The notes: generated by a model not told the origin, from the letters alone. DNA of 64,000 nt from Erwinia typographi (GCF_000773975.1 NZ_JRUQ01000041.1:62001-126000), one strand, 5' to 3'. Shown: positions 41,439 to 50,812, counted from the first letter of the stretch. Numbers and translations are program-made.

Positions 41439-42101
41439 ATGATCACCGTTCACCACCTGAATAACTCCCGATCGCAGCGGGTGCTCTGGATGCTGGAAGA
41501 GCTGGAAGTGCCTTATCAAATTAAACTCTATCAGCGCGAAGCGACGATGCTGGCTCCGGAAGCGCTAAAAAAAGTACATCCTTTGGGTAAATCCCCGGTT
41601 ATCACCGACAAAAATCTGGTGATTGCCGAATCTGGCGCGATCCTTGAGTACCTGACGGAACGATATGACGCAGAAAGCAGGCTGAAACTTATTGATGAAG
41701 AGGCCCGGTTGCTGTCTCGTTACTGGCTGCATTATGCCGAAGGGTCGCTGATGCCGCTGCTGGTGATGAAGCTGATCTTCAGCCGGATGGGCAAACCGCC
41801 GGTTCCCTGGTTGCTGCGCCCGGTGGGCAACGCCTTTGGCAAGGGCGTGCAGAAGGGCTATCTGAATAAGCAGCTGGCTACTCATCGCGAGTTTATCGAG
41901 CAGCATCTGGTCAGCCATCCGTGGTTCGCTGGCCCACAGTTCAGCATTGCCGATGTGCAGATGAGCTTTCCACTACAGGCGCTCAGCGCCCGCGGCGGTG
42001 CGGCAAACTCCCCCTCTATTCAAGCCTGGCTGGCAAAGGTGCAAAGCCGTGCGGCCTGGCAGCGCGCCCTGCAGAAGGGAGGCGCAGTCGAGTTGCAGTG
42101 A
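41439..42101 (+). CDS. Glutathione S-transferase
   Basis: A 220-residue GST: N-terminal thioredoxin-like domain MITVHHLNNSRSQRVLWMLEELEVPYQI, the Ser in NSRSQRV being a likely glutathione contact, LGKSPVITDKNLVIAESGAILEYL and an all-helical C-terminal domain. It conjugates or reduces electrophiles with glutathione. The place directly after soxR suggests a role in the oxidative-stress response, but no separate SoxS-box was found. Ribosome site is weak (AGAAGGGT). Confidence 0.87.
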   Translation: MITVHHLNNSRSQRVLWMLEELEVPYQIKLYQREATMLAPEALKKVHPLGKSPVITDKNLVIAESGAILEYLTERYDAESRLKLIDEEARLLSRYWLHYAEGSLMPLLVMKLIFSRMGKPPVPWLLRPVGNAFGKGVQKGYLNKQLATHREFIEQHLVSHPWFAGPQFSIADVQMSFPLQALSARGGAANSPSIQAWLAKVQSRAAWQRALQKGGAVELQ

Positions 42102-42497
42102 AATATTTTTTCCGCACCCTGCTTCCTCGTTTCAGGCTCAGCGCTGGCCGCTAAAACCATAAGAAATTGCTATTACGGCGGCGCAGGCCGGATGGGTAGA
42201 GTCTCCACAGCAGGCGACGTTGCGTTAGTCGCCAGGGTCTGGCTCAGGGTTAGTGCAAATATATGCACCAACAGGAGTTGAAAATGCACTAATAAAGGCT
42301 GGATAATCGTTTGCCTTTAAAACAGTGCAGCTTTATGCGTGGTGTAGTAAACGTTTGCCTTTTTTCCGATCGCTTCCCGGCTTGGGGGCTTTTGCGGTCT
42401 GTGAACAGTGCGTCCTGGGATGGTTGAACGTTGAACGAGCTCTGCTTCATGCGCCACGCATTAATAACTCATAAGAAATCTCAGGGGATTTTTCACT
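42102..42497. other. Intergenic region before ghxP
   Basis: About 396 bp without a gene. It holds the string CGTTTGCCTTT twice, at 42308-42318 and 42352-42362. Around the second, 42345-42360 matches the right half of the PurR operator (AAACGTTTGC), which fits a purine permease. Confidence 0.5.
42345..42360. promoter_or_regulatory. Candidate PurR operator
   Basis: TAGTAAACGTTTGCCT resembles PurR consensus ACGCAAACGTTTGCGT mainly in the centre and right arm. The left arm is poor, so binding may be weak. Confidence 0.4.
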
Positions 42498-43847
42498 ATG
42501 TCGACTCCTTCTCATCAGCCCGGTGGTTCACTGGACAGCTGGTTTAAAATTTCCGCGCGCGGCAGTTCCGTCCGCCAGGAAATTTTAGCCGGCCTTACCA
42601 CCTTCCTTGCCATGGTCTATTCGGTGATTGTCGTACCCTCTATGCTGGGTAAAGCCGGTTTTCCACCGACGGCCGTCTTCGTTTCTACCTGCCTGGTCGC
42701 GGGCTTTGGCTCGCTGATTATGGGCCTGTGGGCCAACCTGCCAATGGCAATTGGCTGCGCCATCTCACTGACCGCATTTACCGCCTTCAGCCTGGTGCTG
42801 GGGCAGCATATCAGCGTGCCGGTAGCGCTGGGCGCGGTATTCCTGATGGGCGTCCTGTTTACCATCATTTCGGCAACCGGCATTCGCGCGTGGATTTTGC
42901 GCAACCTGCCGATGGGCGTCGCCCACGGGACTGGCGTCGGTATTGGCCTGTTCCTGCTGCTGATTGCCGCCGACGGCGTGGGCCTGGTGGTGAAGAACCC
43001 GGCGCCTGGCCTGCCGGTAGCGCTCGGTGACTTCGCTTCGTTTCCGGTGATCATGTCAATGATTGGCCTGGCGGTGATTTTCGGTCTGGAAAAACTGCGC
43101 GTACCCGGCGGCATTCTGCTGACCATCATCGTTATCTCTATTCTTGGGCTGATTTTTGATCCGGCGGTGAAGTATCAGGGGCTGTTCGCCATGCCTTCCC
43201 TGTCCGATGCCAACGGTAACTCGCTAGTGTTCAGCCTGGATATCCTTGGCGCTCTGAAGCCTGCGGTATTGCCAAGCGTTCTGGCGCTGGTGATGACGGC
43301 GGTCTTCGATGCTACCGGCACCATCCGCGCCGTTGCGGGGCAGGCGAACCTGCTGGACAAAGACAACCAGATCATCAACGGCGGCAAAGCACTGACTACC
43401 GACTCGGTCAGCAGCATCTTCTCTGGTCTGGTTGGCGGCGCGCCTGCGGCAGTGTATATCGAATCTGCGGCAGGGACGGCAGCGGGCGGCAAAACCGGCC
43501 TCACCGCGCTGGTGGTTGGCATTCTTTTCCTGCTGATCCTGTTCCTCTCGCCGCTGGCTTATCTGGTACCCGGCTACGCCACGGCACCGGCGCTGATGTA
43601 CGTTGGCCTGCTGATGCTGAGCAACGTGTCGAAAATCGATTTTAATGATTTTGTCGATGCGATGTCCGGCCTGCTGGCCGCCGTCTTTATCGTGCTGACC
43701 TGCAACATTGTGACCGGCATTATGCTTGGTTTTGGTTCACTGGTGATTGGCCGCATCTTTGCGGGCGAGTGGCGCAAGCTTAACGCTGGTACGGTGATCA
43801 TCGCGGTAGCGCTGGTGGCCTTCTACGCGGGCGGCTGGGCTATCTGA
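42498..43847 (+). CDS. ghxP: Guanine/hypoxanthine permease GhxP
   Basis: A 449-residue inner-membrane permease of the AzgA-like NCS2 family with about 13 spans. [46 protein letters not shown] and [30 protein letters not shown] are familiar from E. coli YjcD (GhxP), which imports guanine and hypoxanthine with protons. The position between soxR and yjcE is as in E. coli. A probable PurR-type site precedes it, and a clear terminator follows. Confidence 0.92.
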   Translation: MSTPSHQPGGSLDSWFKISARGSSVRQEILAGLTTFLAMVYSVIVVPSMLGKAGFPPTAVFVSTCLVAGFGSLIMGLWANLPMAIGCAISLTAFTAFSLVLGQHISVPVALGAVFLMGVLFTIISATGIRAWILRNLPMGVAHGTGVGIGLFLLLIAADGVGLVVKNPAPGLPVALGDFASFPVIMSMIGLAVIFGLEKLRVPGGILLTIIVISILGLIFDPAVKYQGLFAMPSLSDANGNSLVFSLDILGALKPAVLPSVLALVMTAVFDATGTIRAVAGQANLLDKDNQIINGGKALTTDSVSSIFSGLVGGAPAAVYIESAAGTAAGGKTGLTALVVGILFLLILFLSPLAYLVPGYATAPALMYVGLLMLSNVSKIDFNDFVDAMSGLLAAVFIVLTCNIVTGIMLGFGSLVIGRIFAGEWRKLNAGTVIIAVALVAFYAGGWAI

Positions 43848-43853
43848 TCTGCT

Positions 43854-43883
43854 CAGGGGCCGCCAGTCGGCCCCTGATTTTTT
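43854..43883 (+). terminator. Rho-independent terminator of ghxP
   Basis: CAGGGGCC and GGCCCCTG (43854-43861, 43869-43876) form an 8-bp stem with a 7-base loop and are followed by ATTTTTT. Confidence 0.85.
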
Positions 43884-44021
43884 GCTGATTTTCTGATTTC
43901 TTCCCCGCTAACGCACTTCCTGTTTTTAAACCCTTTGCATTTTTGTTTTACTATCCACTAAGACAGGCCGTTTATTCTGTCTGGACCTTTTGTATTTACC
44001 AGGAAGACAGATAAGGAAAAC

Positions 44022-45671
44022 ATGGAAATCTTCTTTACCATTCTGATTTTAACGCTGATGGTGTCGCTCTCCGGCGTGGCCGCTCGTATTATCCCCTTTC
44101 AAATTCCTCTGCCGTTGGTGCAGATCGCGATGGGCGCACTGCTCGCCTGGCCGACGTTTGGCCTGCATGTCGACTTCGATCCCGAGCTGTTCCTGGTGCT
44201 GTTTATCCCGCCGCTGCTGTTTGCAGACGGCTGGAAAACCCCTACCAGCGAGTTCCTGCACCACGGGCGCGAGATTATCGGCCTGGCGCTGGTGCTGGTG
44301 CTGATCACGGTGGTGGGAATTGGCTATCTGATTTACTGGCTGGTGCCGGGTATTCCGCTGCTCCCGGCCTTTGCGCTGGCGGCGGTGCTGTCGCCTACCG
44401 ATGCCGTGGCGCTCTCCGGTATCGTAGGAGAGGGGCGGATACCGAAAAAAATCATGTCTATTTTGCAGGGCGAGGCGCTGATGAACGATGCGTCTGGCCT
44501 GGTTTCCCTGAAGTTTGCGGTGGCCGTGGCGATGGGCACCATGGTGTTTACCGTCTCGGGCGCGACCATTGAGTTTATGAAAGTGGCGATTGGCGGTCTG
44601 CTGGCCGGGATCGCTATCTGCTGGCTGTACGGCAAGTCGCTGCGGCTGGTCAGCCGCTGGAGCGGGGACGACCCGGCGACGCAAACCGTGCTGCTGCTGC
44701 TGCTGCCCTTTGCCTCCTATCTGATTGCGGAACATATCGGCGTCTCCGGCATTCTGGCTTCGGTGGCGGCGGGCATGACCATCACCCGTTCCGGGATTAT
44801 CCGCCAGGCGCCGCTGGCGATGCGCCTGCGGGCTAACAGCGTCTGGCAGATGCTGGAGTTTGTGTTTAACGGCATGGTGTTCCTGATGTTAGGGCTACAG
44901 CTGCCGGTTATTCTGCAAATGTCCGTCACTGAGGCTAATGCCGATCCGAACGTGGACTTGTGGATGCTGGTGATGTCGGTGGTGCTGATTTACGCCGCGC
45001 TGATGGTGGTGCGCTTTGGCTGGCTGTGGATGATGCAGCTGATCAGCAAGCGTGTGATGAAGAACAAGCCGATGGAGTTCACCAGCTATTCGCTGCGCGA
45101 GCTGCTGATTGCCTCATTTGCCGGTGTTCGCGGCGCTATTACCCTGGCGGGCGTGCTCTCTATTCCGCTATTTATGAGCAATGGCGATGCCTTCCCGGCG
45201 CGCTACGAGCTGGTATTCCTGGCAACCGGCGTGATTCTGTTTTCGCTGCTGGTGGGCGTGGTGGTGCTGCCGCTGCTGCTGCGCGGCATCCAGGGGATGG
45301 ATAAAACCGCTCATCGTCATGAGGTGCAGATGGCCAGAGCGGTGATGGCAGGCACGGCCATTGAGAGCCTGCACAAAATGGAAGAGCGTCTGGCCGCCGA
45401 CACGGAAGAGAATATCGATCTGGAACTGGTGAAAGAGGTCAGCTCCAGGGTCAGCGGCAACCTGCGTCGTCGGGTGGTGGGCAAAGAGGATATGGAGCGC
45501 TCACTGTATGCGGAAAATCTTGAACGGCGCTTCCGCCTGACCGCGCTGCGAGCTGAGCGTGCCGAACTGTATCATCTGCGCGCCACGCAAAAGATCAGCA
45601 ACGAGACGATGCAGAAGCTGCTGCACGATCTTGATTTGCTTGAAGCGCTGCTGATCGAGAAGGAAGAGTAG
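44022..45671 (+). CDS. yjcE: Na+/H+ antiporter YjcE (CPA1 family)
   Basis: A 549-residue CPA1 antiporter with about 12 spans and a soluble C-terminal tail. LALAAVLSPTDAVALSGIVGEGRIPKKIMSILQGEALMNDASGLV carries the conserved Asp-containing ion-binding core of spans 5-6. The C-terminal helices (from about 430) are charged. It exchanges sodium or potassium for protons and is next to ghxP as in E. coli. Confidence 0.9.
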   Translation: MEIFFTILILTLMVSLSGVAARIIPFQIPLPLVQIAMGALLAWPTFGLHVDFDPELFLVLFIPPLLFADGWKTPTSEFLHHGREIIGLALVLVLITVVGIGYLIYWLVPGIPLLPAFALAAVLSPTDAVALSGIVGEGRIPKKIMSILQGEALMNDASGLVSLKFAVAVAMGTMVFTVSGATIEFMKVAIGGLLAGIAICWLYGKSLRLVSRWSGDDPATQTVLLLLLPFASYLIAEHIGVSGILASVAAGMTITRSGIIRQAPLAMRLRANSVWQMLEFVFNGMVFLMLGLQLPVILQMSVTEANADPNVDLWMLVMSVVLIYAALMVVRFGWLWMMQLISKRVMKNKPMEFTSYSLRELLIASFAGVRGAITLAGVLSIPLFMSNGDAFPARYELVFLATGVILFSLLVGVVVLPLLLRGIQGMDKTAHRHEVQMARAVMAGTAIESLHKMEERLAADTEENIDLELVKEVSSRVSGNLRRRVVGKEDMERSLYAENLERRFRLTALRAERAELYHLRATQKISNETMQKLLHDLDLLEALLIEKEE

Positions 45672-45902
45672 GGGCAGGGGAAAGCCGCTATCTGGCTGTT
45701 TTAGTCATCAGGCCGGGGAGGGGGAACGCACGCTGTGTCACTTCTCCCGCCTGAATTTTTCCGCAGCATTCGTGCTGCGGATACCTGATTTGCCAGTCGA
45801 TGCCTGCGTCATAAGCTTCAGAACCCTCTGCCGCTGGGCCATAAAACCGTCAGGCTTTCGATAATATGCGCAGATAAAGAGGCTCCCTGTTAGTCAGATA
45901 AA

Positions 45903-46397
45903 CTATTTAATGGTTATGCTGCTCTTGATTAGCCTACCGTTGGTTTCCTGGTACATCTCATTATTGGCCGTAACCATCAATACACCCTCTCGCGTTTTTG
46001 CTATATACATAATCTGATTTTCTTTGTCTACGCAGTTAGCTTCAACCTTCATTTCTTCAAAGCAAAATAAATACTCAGTGTCATGGTCAGGGAAAAAGGT
46101 GTTATCTCTTGGCTTTTTAATCTGATAGCCCTTCCCGATATCCCATATAGTTACGGAGTAGGAGCCGTCATCTCTAATGAATGGGGTGTCATACTTATCT
46201 TTTAGTAATTTTTTATTTTCCTTCCACCACTTAACTTTGCCATTAACGGTTAACGGGAAGTTTTTTACAAGAATGATTCGAGATGTTCCATGTGGATGAA
46301 CAGCTATGATTTCAGTCGGTATTAATATCCAGTAACTGACGTAAAACAATAGAAATATGACAATGGCTACTACAGTCATCCTTTTGATAATTGTCAT
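45903..46397 (-). CDS. DUF943-family membrane protein, copy 1
   Basis: A 164-residue protein with one N-terminal membrane span (VVAIVIFLLFYVSYWILIP) and an exported domain with KVKWWKENKKLLKDKYDTPFIRDDGSY, IWDIGKGYQIKKPRDN and a C-terminal pair of cysteines (FCFEE, ANCVDKEN). DUF943 proteins are enterobacterial and often sit next to DUF3289 genes. Copy 2 at 46511-46990 shares the layout at roughly half of the positions. Function unknown; many such cassettes are found in toxin or secretion islands. Confidence 0.7.
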   Translation of the reverse strand: MTIIKRMTVVAIVIFLLFYVSYWILIPTEIIAVHPHGTSRIILVKNFPLTVNGKVKWWKENKKLLKDKYDTPFIRDDGSYSVTIWDIGKGYQIKKPRDNTFFPDHDTEYLFCFEEMKVEANCVDKENQIMYIAKTREGVLMVTANNEMYQETNGRLIKSSITIK

Positions 46398-46398
46398 T

Positions 46399-46509
46399 TT
46401 AATTTCTTTTTCCTGTAATAGTTACTGTCGCTTCCATATTGGTCATGAAAGGTCTGTAAGCAAATTTTTGCCAACGTTGTAAAACGAACCAGATTCTGAA
46501 GATATTGAG
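46399..46509 (-). pseudogene. Remnant of a DUF3289 gene (last 36 or so codons)
   Basis: Positions 46430-46509 are identical to 47022-47101, which lie inside the DUF3289 gene. On the minus strand the fragment ends in the same reading frame with MEATVTITGKRN and a stop, like MEATITIEGKLC of the intact gene. Its 5' end joins right after the stop of DUF943 copy 2. It is the tail of a second DUF3289 gene lost by deletion. Confidence 0.8.
46430..46509. repeat. 80-bp direct repeat, copy A
   Basis: Identical over 80 bp to 47022-47101 (copy B), 592 bp apart; the flanks diverge. It marks the duplication of the DUF3289-DUF943 cassette. Confidence 0.9.
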
Positions 46510-46510
46510 A

Positions 46511-46990
46511 TCATTGTTCAGTTAAAACACCATTAACTTCATGGTATTCAGCATTGTTGGTATTGATGATGTAAACATCATTCCTGGTCTTAATAATGCT
46601 CATAATTTGATTTTTTTTGTCTAAGCAGTTGGCTTCACTCTTTTTATCTTCAAAACAGTATAAATAGTCAACGTCATCGTCTGGGAAAAATCCATTGTCT
46701 CTGGTTTTTTTTAGCTGATATCCTGTATCAAAGTCCCAAATTATCTCTGACGAAGTTCCATTTTCTCTAATAACAGGCGTGCCGTATTTTTCTTGCAGTA
46801 ACTTCTTGTTTTCTCTCCACCAGTTTATTTTACCCATATCGGTTATCGGAGGGTTCGCTACTACAATAAAACTGGATGAGCCATCGGTATGTACGGAAAT
46901 AATTCTGGTTGGTCTCAGAAGTATAAATGAAACAGAAATAATAATGGCGAGCAAGAGGAGTAGTGTTATTGTTTTCTTTGAATTTTTCAT
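46511..46990 (-). CDS. DUF943-family membrane protein, copy 2
   Basis: A 159-residue paralog of 45903-46397: N-terminal span (ITLLLLLAIIISVSFILL), WWRENKKLLQEKYGTPVIRENG, IWDFDTGYQLKKTRDNGFFPDDD and two Cys near the end (YCFEDK, ANCLDKKN). It starts where the DUF3289 gene ends, with a near overlap. It probably forms a functional pair with that protein. Confidence 0.7.
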   Translation of the reverse strand: MKNSKKTITLLLLLAIIISVSFILLRPTRIISVHTDGSSSFIVVANPPITDMGKINWWRENKKLLQEKYGTPVIRENGTSSEIIWDFDTGYQLKKTRDNGFFPDDDVDYLYCFEDKKSEANCLDKKNQIMSIIKTRNDVYIINTNNAEYHEVNGVLTEQ

Positions 46991-47821
46991 TTAGCACAGC
47001 TTACCTTCAATGGTTATCGTTGCTTCCATATTGGTCATGAAAGGTCTGTAAGCAAATTTTTGCCAACGTTGTAAAACGAACCAGATTCTGAAGATATTGA
47101 GGTGATGGAACTTTGGACTCATAATGTCACGGTTGTCCAGCCCAAAGTGATCCTGTCCCTTATAATGTACCACTGCCCGGTAGTTTTTTTCTTCAACCAG
47201 CAATGAACGAAGCGTTATGTGCGTTGCATAAACTCCATGAACTGACATGCCTAATCCATTAATATTATCCTTCCAGCGGTCAAATCTTGGCAGGACACTG
47301 TTACTTACCGCAAGGGTTAATTGATTTTTTAATTTGTCAGGGTAATACCCTTTATCCCACACAATATTCGCAGTTAGTACATTTTTTATTTTTAACCAGG
47401 AACTGTTTACCGACGAAAGATCGCTTTCAATCTGATTCTTGTAGGCAAAGTTCAGCAGGCTGCTGCTGAACGGTCTGCCGCAGCCGCACTGGAAATGATT
47501 GACCATATCCAGGAATAGCTGGCGATAGCCTAAAAAGCTGAAGGGCCAGGAATCGCGACGGAACTCATCGAAAAGCCTCTGCGCTACCTCGGCGTGGGTC
47601 ATTTTATGGCGGATGACGGCAAAATTGCTGATGGGGAAATCAGTCCTTTCCAGAGTCCAGGGATCGATTTTTCCAAAAATTTTCTCAAGACGAAAGACCT
47701 CTTTCAACTGGCGTTCAGTCAGATCGCCGCAGTACATATCATCAGCCCGGCGATCGTCCATGCGGTTTTGCGTCTGATAAACGGTAAAAGGAAAGCATAA
47801 AGCCTGAGTATCCCGTGACAT
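46991..47821 (-). CDS. DUF3289-family protein
   Basis: About 276 residues. SRDTQALCFPFTVYQTQNRMDDRRADDMYCGDLTERQLKEVF at the N terminus is the recognisable start of the DUF3289 family, known in enterobacteria but without a proven function. Start 47821 was chosen since GGAGTGAGGG is 7 bp upstream; ATG 47866 would have no ribosome site. Upstream DNA to 47949 holds no gene. Neighbours in this family often include T6SS or toxin genes; no T6SS component is visible here. Confidence 0.65.
   Translation of the reverse strand: MSRDTQALCFPFTVYQTQNRMDDRRADDMYCGDLTERQLKEVFRLEKIFGKIDPWTLERTDFPISNFAVIRHKMTHAEVAQRLFDEFRRDSWPFSFLGYRQLFLDMVNHFQCGCGRPFSSSLLNFAYKNQIESDLSSVNSSWLKIKNVLTANIVWDKGYYPDKLKNQLTLAVSNSVLPRFDRWKDNINGLGMSVHGVYATHITLRSLLVEEKNYRAVVHYKGQDHFGLDNRDIMSPKFHHLNIFRIWFVLQRWQKFAYRPFMTNMEATITIEGKLC
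47022..47101. repeat. 80-bp direct repeat, copy B
   Basis: Identical to 46430-46509; lies in the C-terminal coding part of the intact DUF3289 gene. Confidence 0.9.
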
Positions 47822-47949
47822 GCCCTCACTCCATGTGATTTGAACGGGCGTCATTGCCCTGTGCATGTCGCTAGCTTAGCCGATGGTTTTTTGTCCGCTC
47901 AAGGACAAGTTTCAGCGAAAAACCAAAAGTGTGAGCGCTGTCAGGGCCC

Positions 47950-48864
47950 TCAGGTTCGGGAGCCGACCGATAACCTCGGCGCTTCGCCAGGCCAGAATTC
48001 ACGGCAGCAGGCTATCCATGCCTGGGCGCTTTTCGACAGATAGCTCCCCTCCCGCCAGATCAACCCCAGCTTCCACACCAGATCGGACTCCAGCGGCAGC
48101 CACAGCAGGTGACTCTTATCCAGCCGCTGGCAAATCGGCTCAGGCAGGATCGCTATGCCCATCCCGGCCTGAACCATTGCTGCCAGAAAATCCCACTGGC
48201 CGCTGCGCACCGCAATCTGCGGCGCAAAGCCGCTGGCCTGGAAAGCACGCATCAGCTGTCGGTTCAGTGAAAACTCTTCGTTATAAATCAGGATCGGATG
48301 TCCGGCCAGCTCGGCAATCGGAATATGCGACCGCCGCAGCCACTCGGTAGTGCGCGGCACCAGCACGCACAGCGGGTGGCTCATTAACGGCAGAGCATTC
48401 AGCGGCAGGTCTTCCGCCACCGGCAGTGCCGTCATGGCAATATCCAGCGCGCCGGAGAGGACCGCCTGCTGCACCGTTAAGCCGCCAAACTCTGAAATCT
48501 TCAGCTCCACGCCGGGGTAGCGATGGCGAAAGGCGGAAATCGACCCCGCGATCTGCATCCCCACCATCGGCGGGATGCCCAGTCGCAGCTCACCGGTTTT
48601 TAAGTCATTGATATCGCTGATCTCGGCTTCCAGCTGCTTAAACTCCTGGAGGATGGTCAGTCCGCGCTGATAGACCGCCTGCCCGGTATCAGTCAGATGG
48701 AGCTTGCGGCCCTCACGAATCAGCAGCGTACAGCCCAGCTCATCTTCCAGCTGGCGCAACATCTTGCTGATGGTGGGCTGAGTAACAAACAGCTGCTCTG
48801 CCGCCCGGGTAAAGCTTTGCTGGCGGACCACTTCGACGAAATAACGCAGGGCTCGGACGTCCAT
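47950..48864 (-). CDS. LysR-family regulator of the CidAB/LrgAB-like genes (CidR-like)
   Basis: About 304 residues. MDVRALRYFVEVVRQQSFTRAAEQLFVTQPTISKMLRQLEDELGCTLLIREGRKLHLTDTG is a winged helix, with an effector domain after 90. It is divergent from cidA/B genes; CidR of Staphylococcus and the YwbI type of Bacillus hold this arrangement and respond to acetate or overflow products. Start 48864 has AGGA 6 bp upstream. Confidence 0.8.
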   Translation of the reverse strand: MDVRALRYFVEVVRQQSFTRAAEQLFVTQPTISKMLRQLEDELGCTLLIREGRKLHLTDTGQAVYQRGLTILQEFKQLEAEISDINDLKTGELRLGIPPMVGMQIAGSISAFRHRYPGVELKISEFGGLTVQQAVLSGALDIAMTALPVAEDLPLNALPLMSHPLCVLVPRTTEWLRRSHIPIAELAGHPILIYNEEFSLNRQLMRAFQASGFAPQIAVRSGQWDFLAAMVQAGMGIAILPEPICQRLDKSHLLWLPLESDLVWKLGLIWREGSYLSKSAQAWIACCREFWPGEAPRLSVGSRT

Positions 48865-48887
48865 AAACATTCCTGTAAGGCATAGTT

Positions 48888-48900
48888 TTAATAATATTAA
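48888..48900. promoter_or_regulatory. Candidate LysR box TTAATA-A-TATTAA
   Basis: A 13-bp dyad of the T-N11-A type between the divergent LysR and cidA-like genes, 24 bp from the regulator start and 65 bp from cidA. Confidence 0.5.
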
Positions 48901-48964
48901 GTCATTTTTTTCACTCTTTGTTACCGATTTATACTAGGGCTACACTATTTGGGGAGATGTCGTC

Positions 48965-49393
48965 ATGGCGTTAGCATTACGTCCGCGAAGAACGGGCTGG
49001 CTGCAACGTGTTCAGGTTCCAGTACAGGTTGTCCTTTATATTGCGTTCTTTTTACTGGCTCAGCTGTTGGTCGACGGATTTCACCTGCCGCTGCCGGCCA
49101 ACATCGTCGGCATGTTGCTGCTGCTGGCGCTGATTATGCTGCGGGTTTTGCCGCTGGGCTGGGTGAAAGCCGGGTCGCGCTGGCTGCTGGCTGAAATGCT
49201 GCTGTTCTTTGTTCCGGCGGTGGTGGCGGTGATCAATTACTCGCAGCTTCTGCGGGTGGAGGGCTGGCGCATCATGCTGGTTATCGGCATCAGCACGCTG
49301 CTGGTGCTGGCCGCCACTGCGCTGGTCGTCGAGCGCGTTTATCGCTTTGAGATCTGGCTGGCAAAGCGGAAACAGGGGAACCGTGATGAATGA
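48965..49393 (+). CDS. CidA/LrgA-family holin-like protein
   Basis: A 142-residue membrane protein with four predicted spans: LYIAFFLLAQLLVDGFHLPLPANIVGMLLLLALIML and LAEMLLFFVPAVVAVINYSQLL are typical of CidA/LrgA/YohJ. These holin-like proteins affect murein hydrolase activity and carbon-overflow metabolism. It overlaps the cidB-like gene by 8 bp. It resembles both the CidA and E. coli YohJ types, so the symbol is left blank. Confidence 0.85.
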   Translation: MALALRPRRTGWLQRVQVPVQVVLYIAFFLLAQLLVDGFHLPLPANIVGMLLLLALIMLRVLPLGWVKAGSRWLLAEMLLFFVPAVVAVINYSQLLRVEGWRIMLVIGISTLLVLAATALVVERVYRFEIWLAKRKQGNRDE

Positions 49394-50084
49394 TTTTGCC
49401 CTCAGCCTGCTCTGCCTGATTGCCACGCTTTGCGTCTACTTCCTTAACAAACGGCTCTATCGGCGCTGGCACAGACTGCTGCTGATGCCGCTGGTGATGA
49501 CGCCGATGGTGCTGGTGGCGCTGCTGCTGGTGACCCATATTTCATGGCAGGACTATATTGGCGAAAGCCACTGGCTGCTCTGGCTGCTCGGCCCGGCCAC
49601 GCTGGCCTTTGCGGTGCCGGTCTATGAAAACATGGCGATTATCCGTCGTCACTGGATGTCCCTGACGGCGGGCGTGCTTACCGTAACCGCCGTGGCGGTG
49701 TTCAGCTCCGTCTGGCTGGCGCGCTTAATGGCGCTGCCGGAGGAGATCCAGCGTAGCCTTGCCGTGCGCTCCATCACCACGCCCTTTGCCCTGGCGGCGG
49801 CCAAACAGCTCGGCGGGCAGCCAGATCTGGTGGCGCTGTTTGTGGTGATCACCGGCGTGTTTGGCATGGCGGTGGGCGACCTGCTGTTTATCCGTCTGGC
49901 GGTAAAACAGGGGATGGCGAAGGGCGCTGGGTTCGGGGCGGCTTCTCACGGAGCCGGGACCGCGCGCGCGTATGAAATCGGCCAGGAATAGGGCGTGGTG
50001 TCGAGCCTGGTGATGATGCTTTCAGGCGTCGTAACGGTGGTGATTGCCCCGGCTATCGGCCATTTGATGTGGGTAACGGTGTGA
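49386..50084 (+). pseudogene. CidB/LrgB-family membrane protein, in-frame amber stop
   Basis: The frame begins MNDFALSLLCLIATLCVYFLNKRLYRRW and shows the LrgB/YohK motifs RSITTPFALAAAKQLGGQPDLVALFVVITGVFGMAVGDLL and GAASHGAGTARAYEIGQE. TAG at 49989-49991 stops it after 201 residues. The same frame then goes on with GVVSSLVMMLSGVVTVVIAP and reaches a TGA at 50084, exactly the missing tail of the family (last span). The stop stands where relatives have Glu, Gln or similar. Either a nonsense mutation, a sequencing error or a suppressed amber. Loss of the final span may still allow partial function. Confidence 0.8.
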
Positions 50085-50229
50085 GCGACACATCCTGTTA
50101 CCCACGGTTTGTAATGTTAACTAAATTCTGAGCTGTTGACGCGCTGTCTCATATTATTCAGCTGGCAGTTGGTTTACTCTGCGAAGCCGCCGGAACAAGG
50201 CGTGAGTAACATCATCAGGAGAATAAAAA

Positions 50230-50775
50230 ATGAAAGCAGTGGCAACTACCGCAGGCGCACTGGCGCTTCTGGCGCTGGCTGGGTCCGCGCAGGCAATCGA
50301 TGGCGGCGTTGACGTCGGTCAGGATTACACCCACCTACGCGTCGGCCTGGGTACAGACTCTCCGGGCTTCGCCCTGTCGGGCGACTGGCTGCGCAGCGAT
50401 CATGACGGCAACGTAGAAAGCCTGGGGCTGGGCTACAACATCGCGATTGGCGATGTGTTCCTGACCCCTGGCGCGAAAGTGATGTCTACCAACCCAACGG
50501 ACAGCAAAGATGGCTATGCCGTAGCGGTCGGTGGCGGCGTGAAGGTGCCGGTGACCAGCCTGTTTAACGTGTTTGGCGAGTATTACTACTCTCCGGACGC
50601 TTTCTCCAGCCATATCGACAACTATCAGGAAGCGAGTGGCGGCGTCAGCTTCCAGCCTGTTTCACTGGTGGATGTGCGGGTGGGCTATAAATACATGACC
50701 ATGAATGGCAAAGACGGTCGCAAAGACAACGTGATTGCCGACGGTCCCTATATCGGCGCTTCAGTTCATTTCTGA
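50230..50775 (+). CDS. YfaZ-family outer-membrane protein
   Basis: A 181-residue protein with a signal peptide (VATTAGALALLALAGSAQAID) and a small beta-barrel sequence of alternating residues, ending in GASVHF with a terminal aromatic, the usual outer-membrane signal. It matches the YfaZ family of predicted outer-membrane proteins. Terminator between it and actP is shared. Confidence 0.75.
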   Translation: MKAVATTAGALALLALAGSAQAIDGGVDVGQDYTHLRVGLGTDSPGFALSGDWLRSDHDGNVESLGLGYNIAIGDVFLTPGAKVMSTNPTDSKDGYAVAVGGGVKVPVTSLFNVFGEYYYSPDAFSSHIDNYQEASGGVSFQPVSLVDVRVGYKYMTMNGKDGRKDNVIADGPYIGASVHF

Positions 50776-50781
50776 TGCGCA

Positions 50782-50803
50782 GGGCGGATCGTTCGATCCG
50801 CCC
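50782..50803. terminator. Bidirectional terminator hairpin
   Basis: GGGCGGATC and GATCCGCCC form a 9-bp stem with a 4-base loop, between convergent yfaZ-like and actP genes. Confidence 0.75.
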
Positions 50804-50812
50804 TTCATCCTG

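Noticed and set aside
44049-44735. 228-residue minus-strand frame inside yjcE
   Set aside because: Its composition is His/Arg/Gln-rich, typical of a shadow frame of a membrane protein gene; no motif.
47950-48350. Plus-strand frames antisense to the LysR gene
   Set aside because: They mirror the high-GC third-position pattern of the real gene on the other strand and show no family motif.
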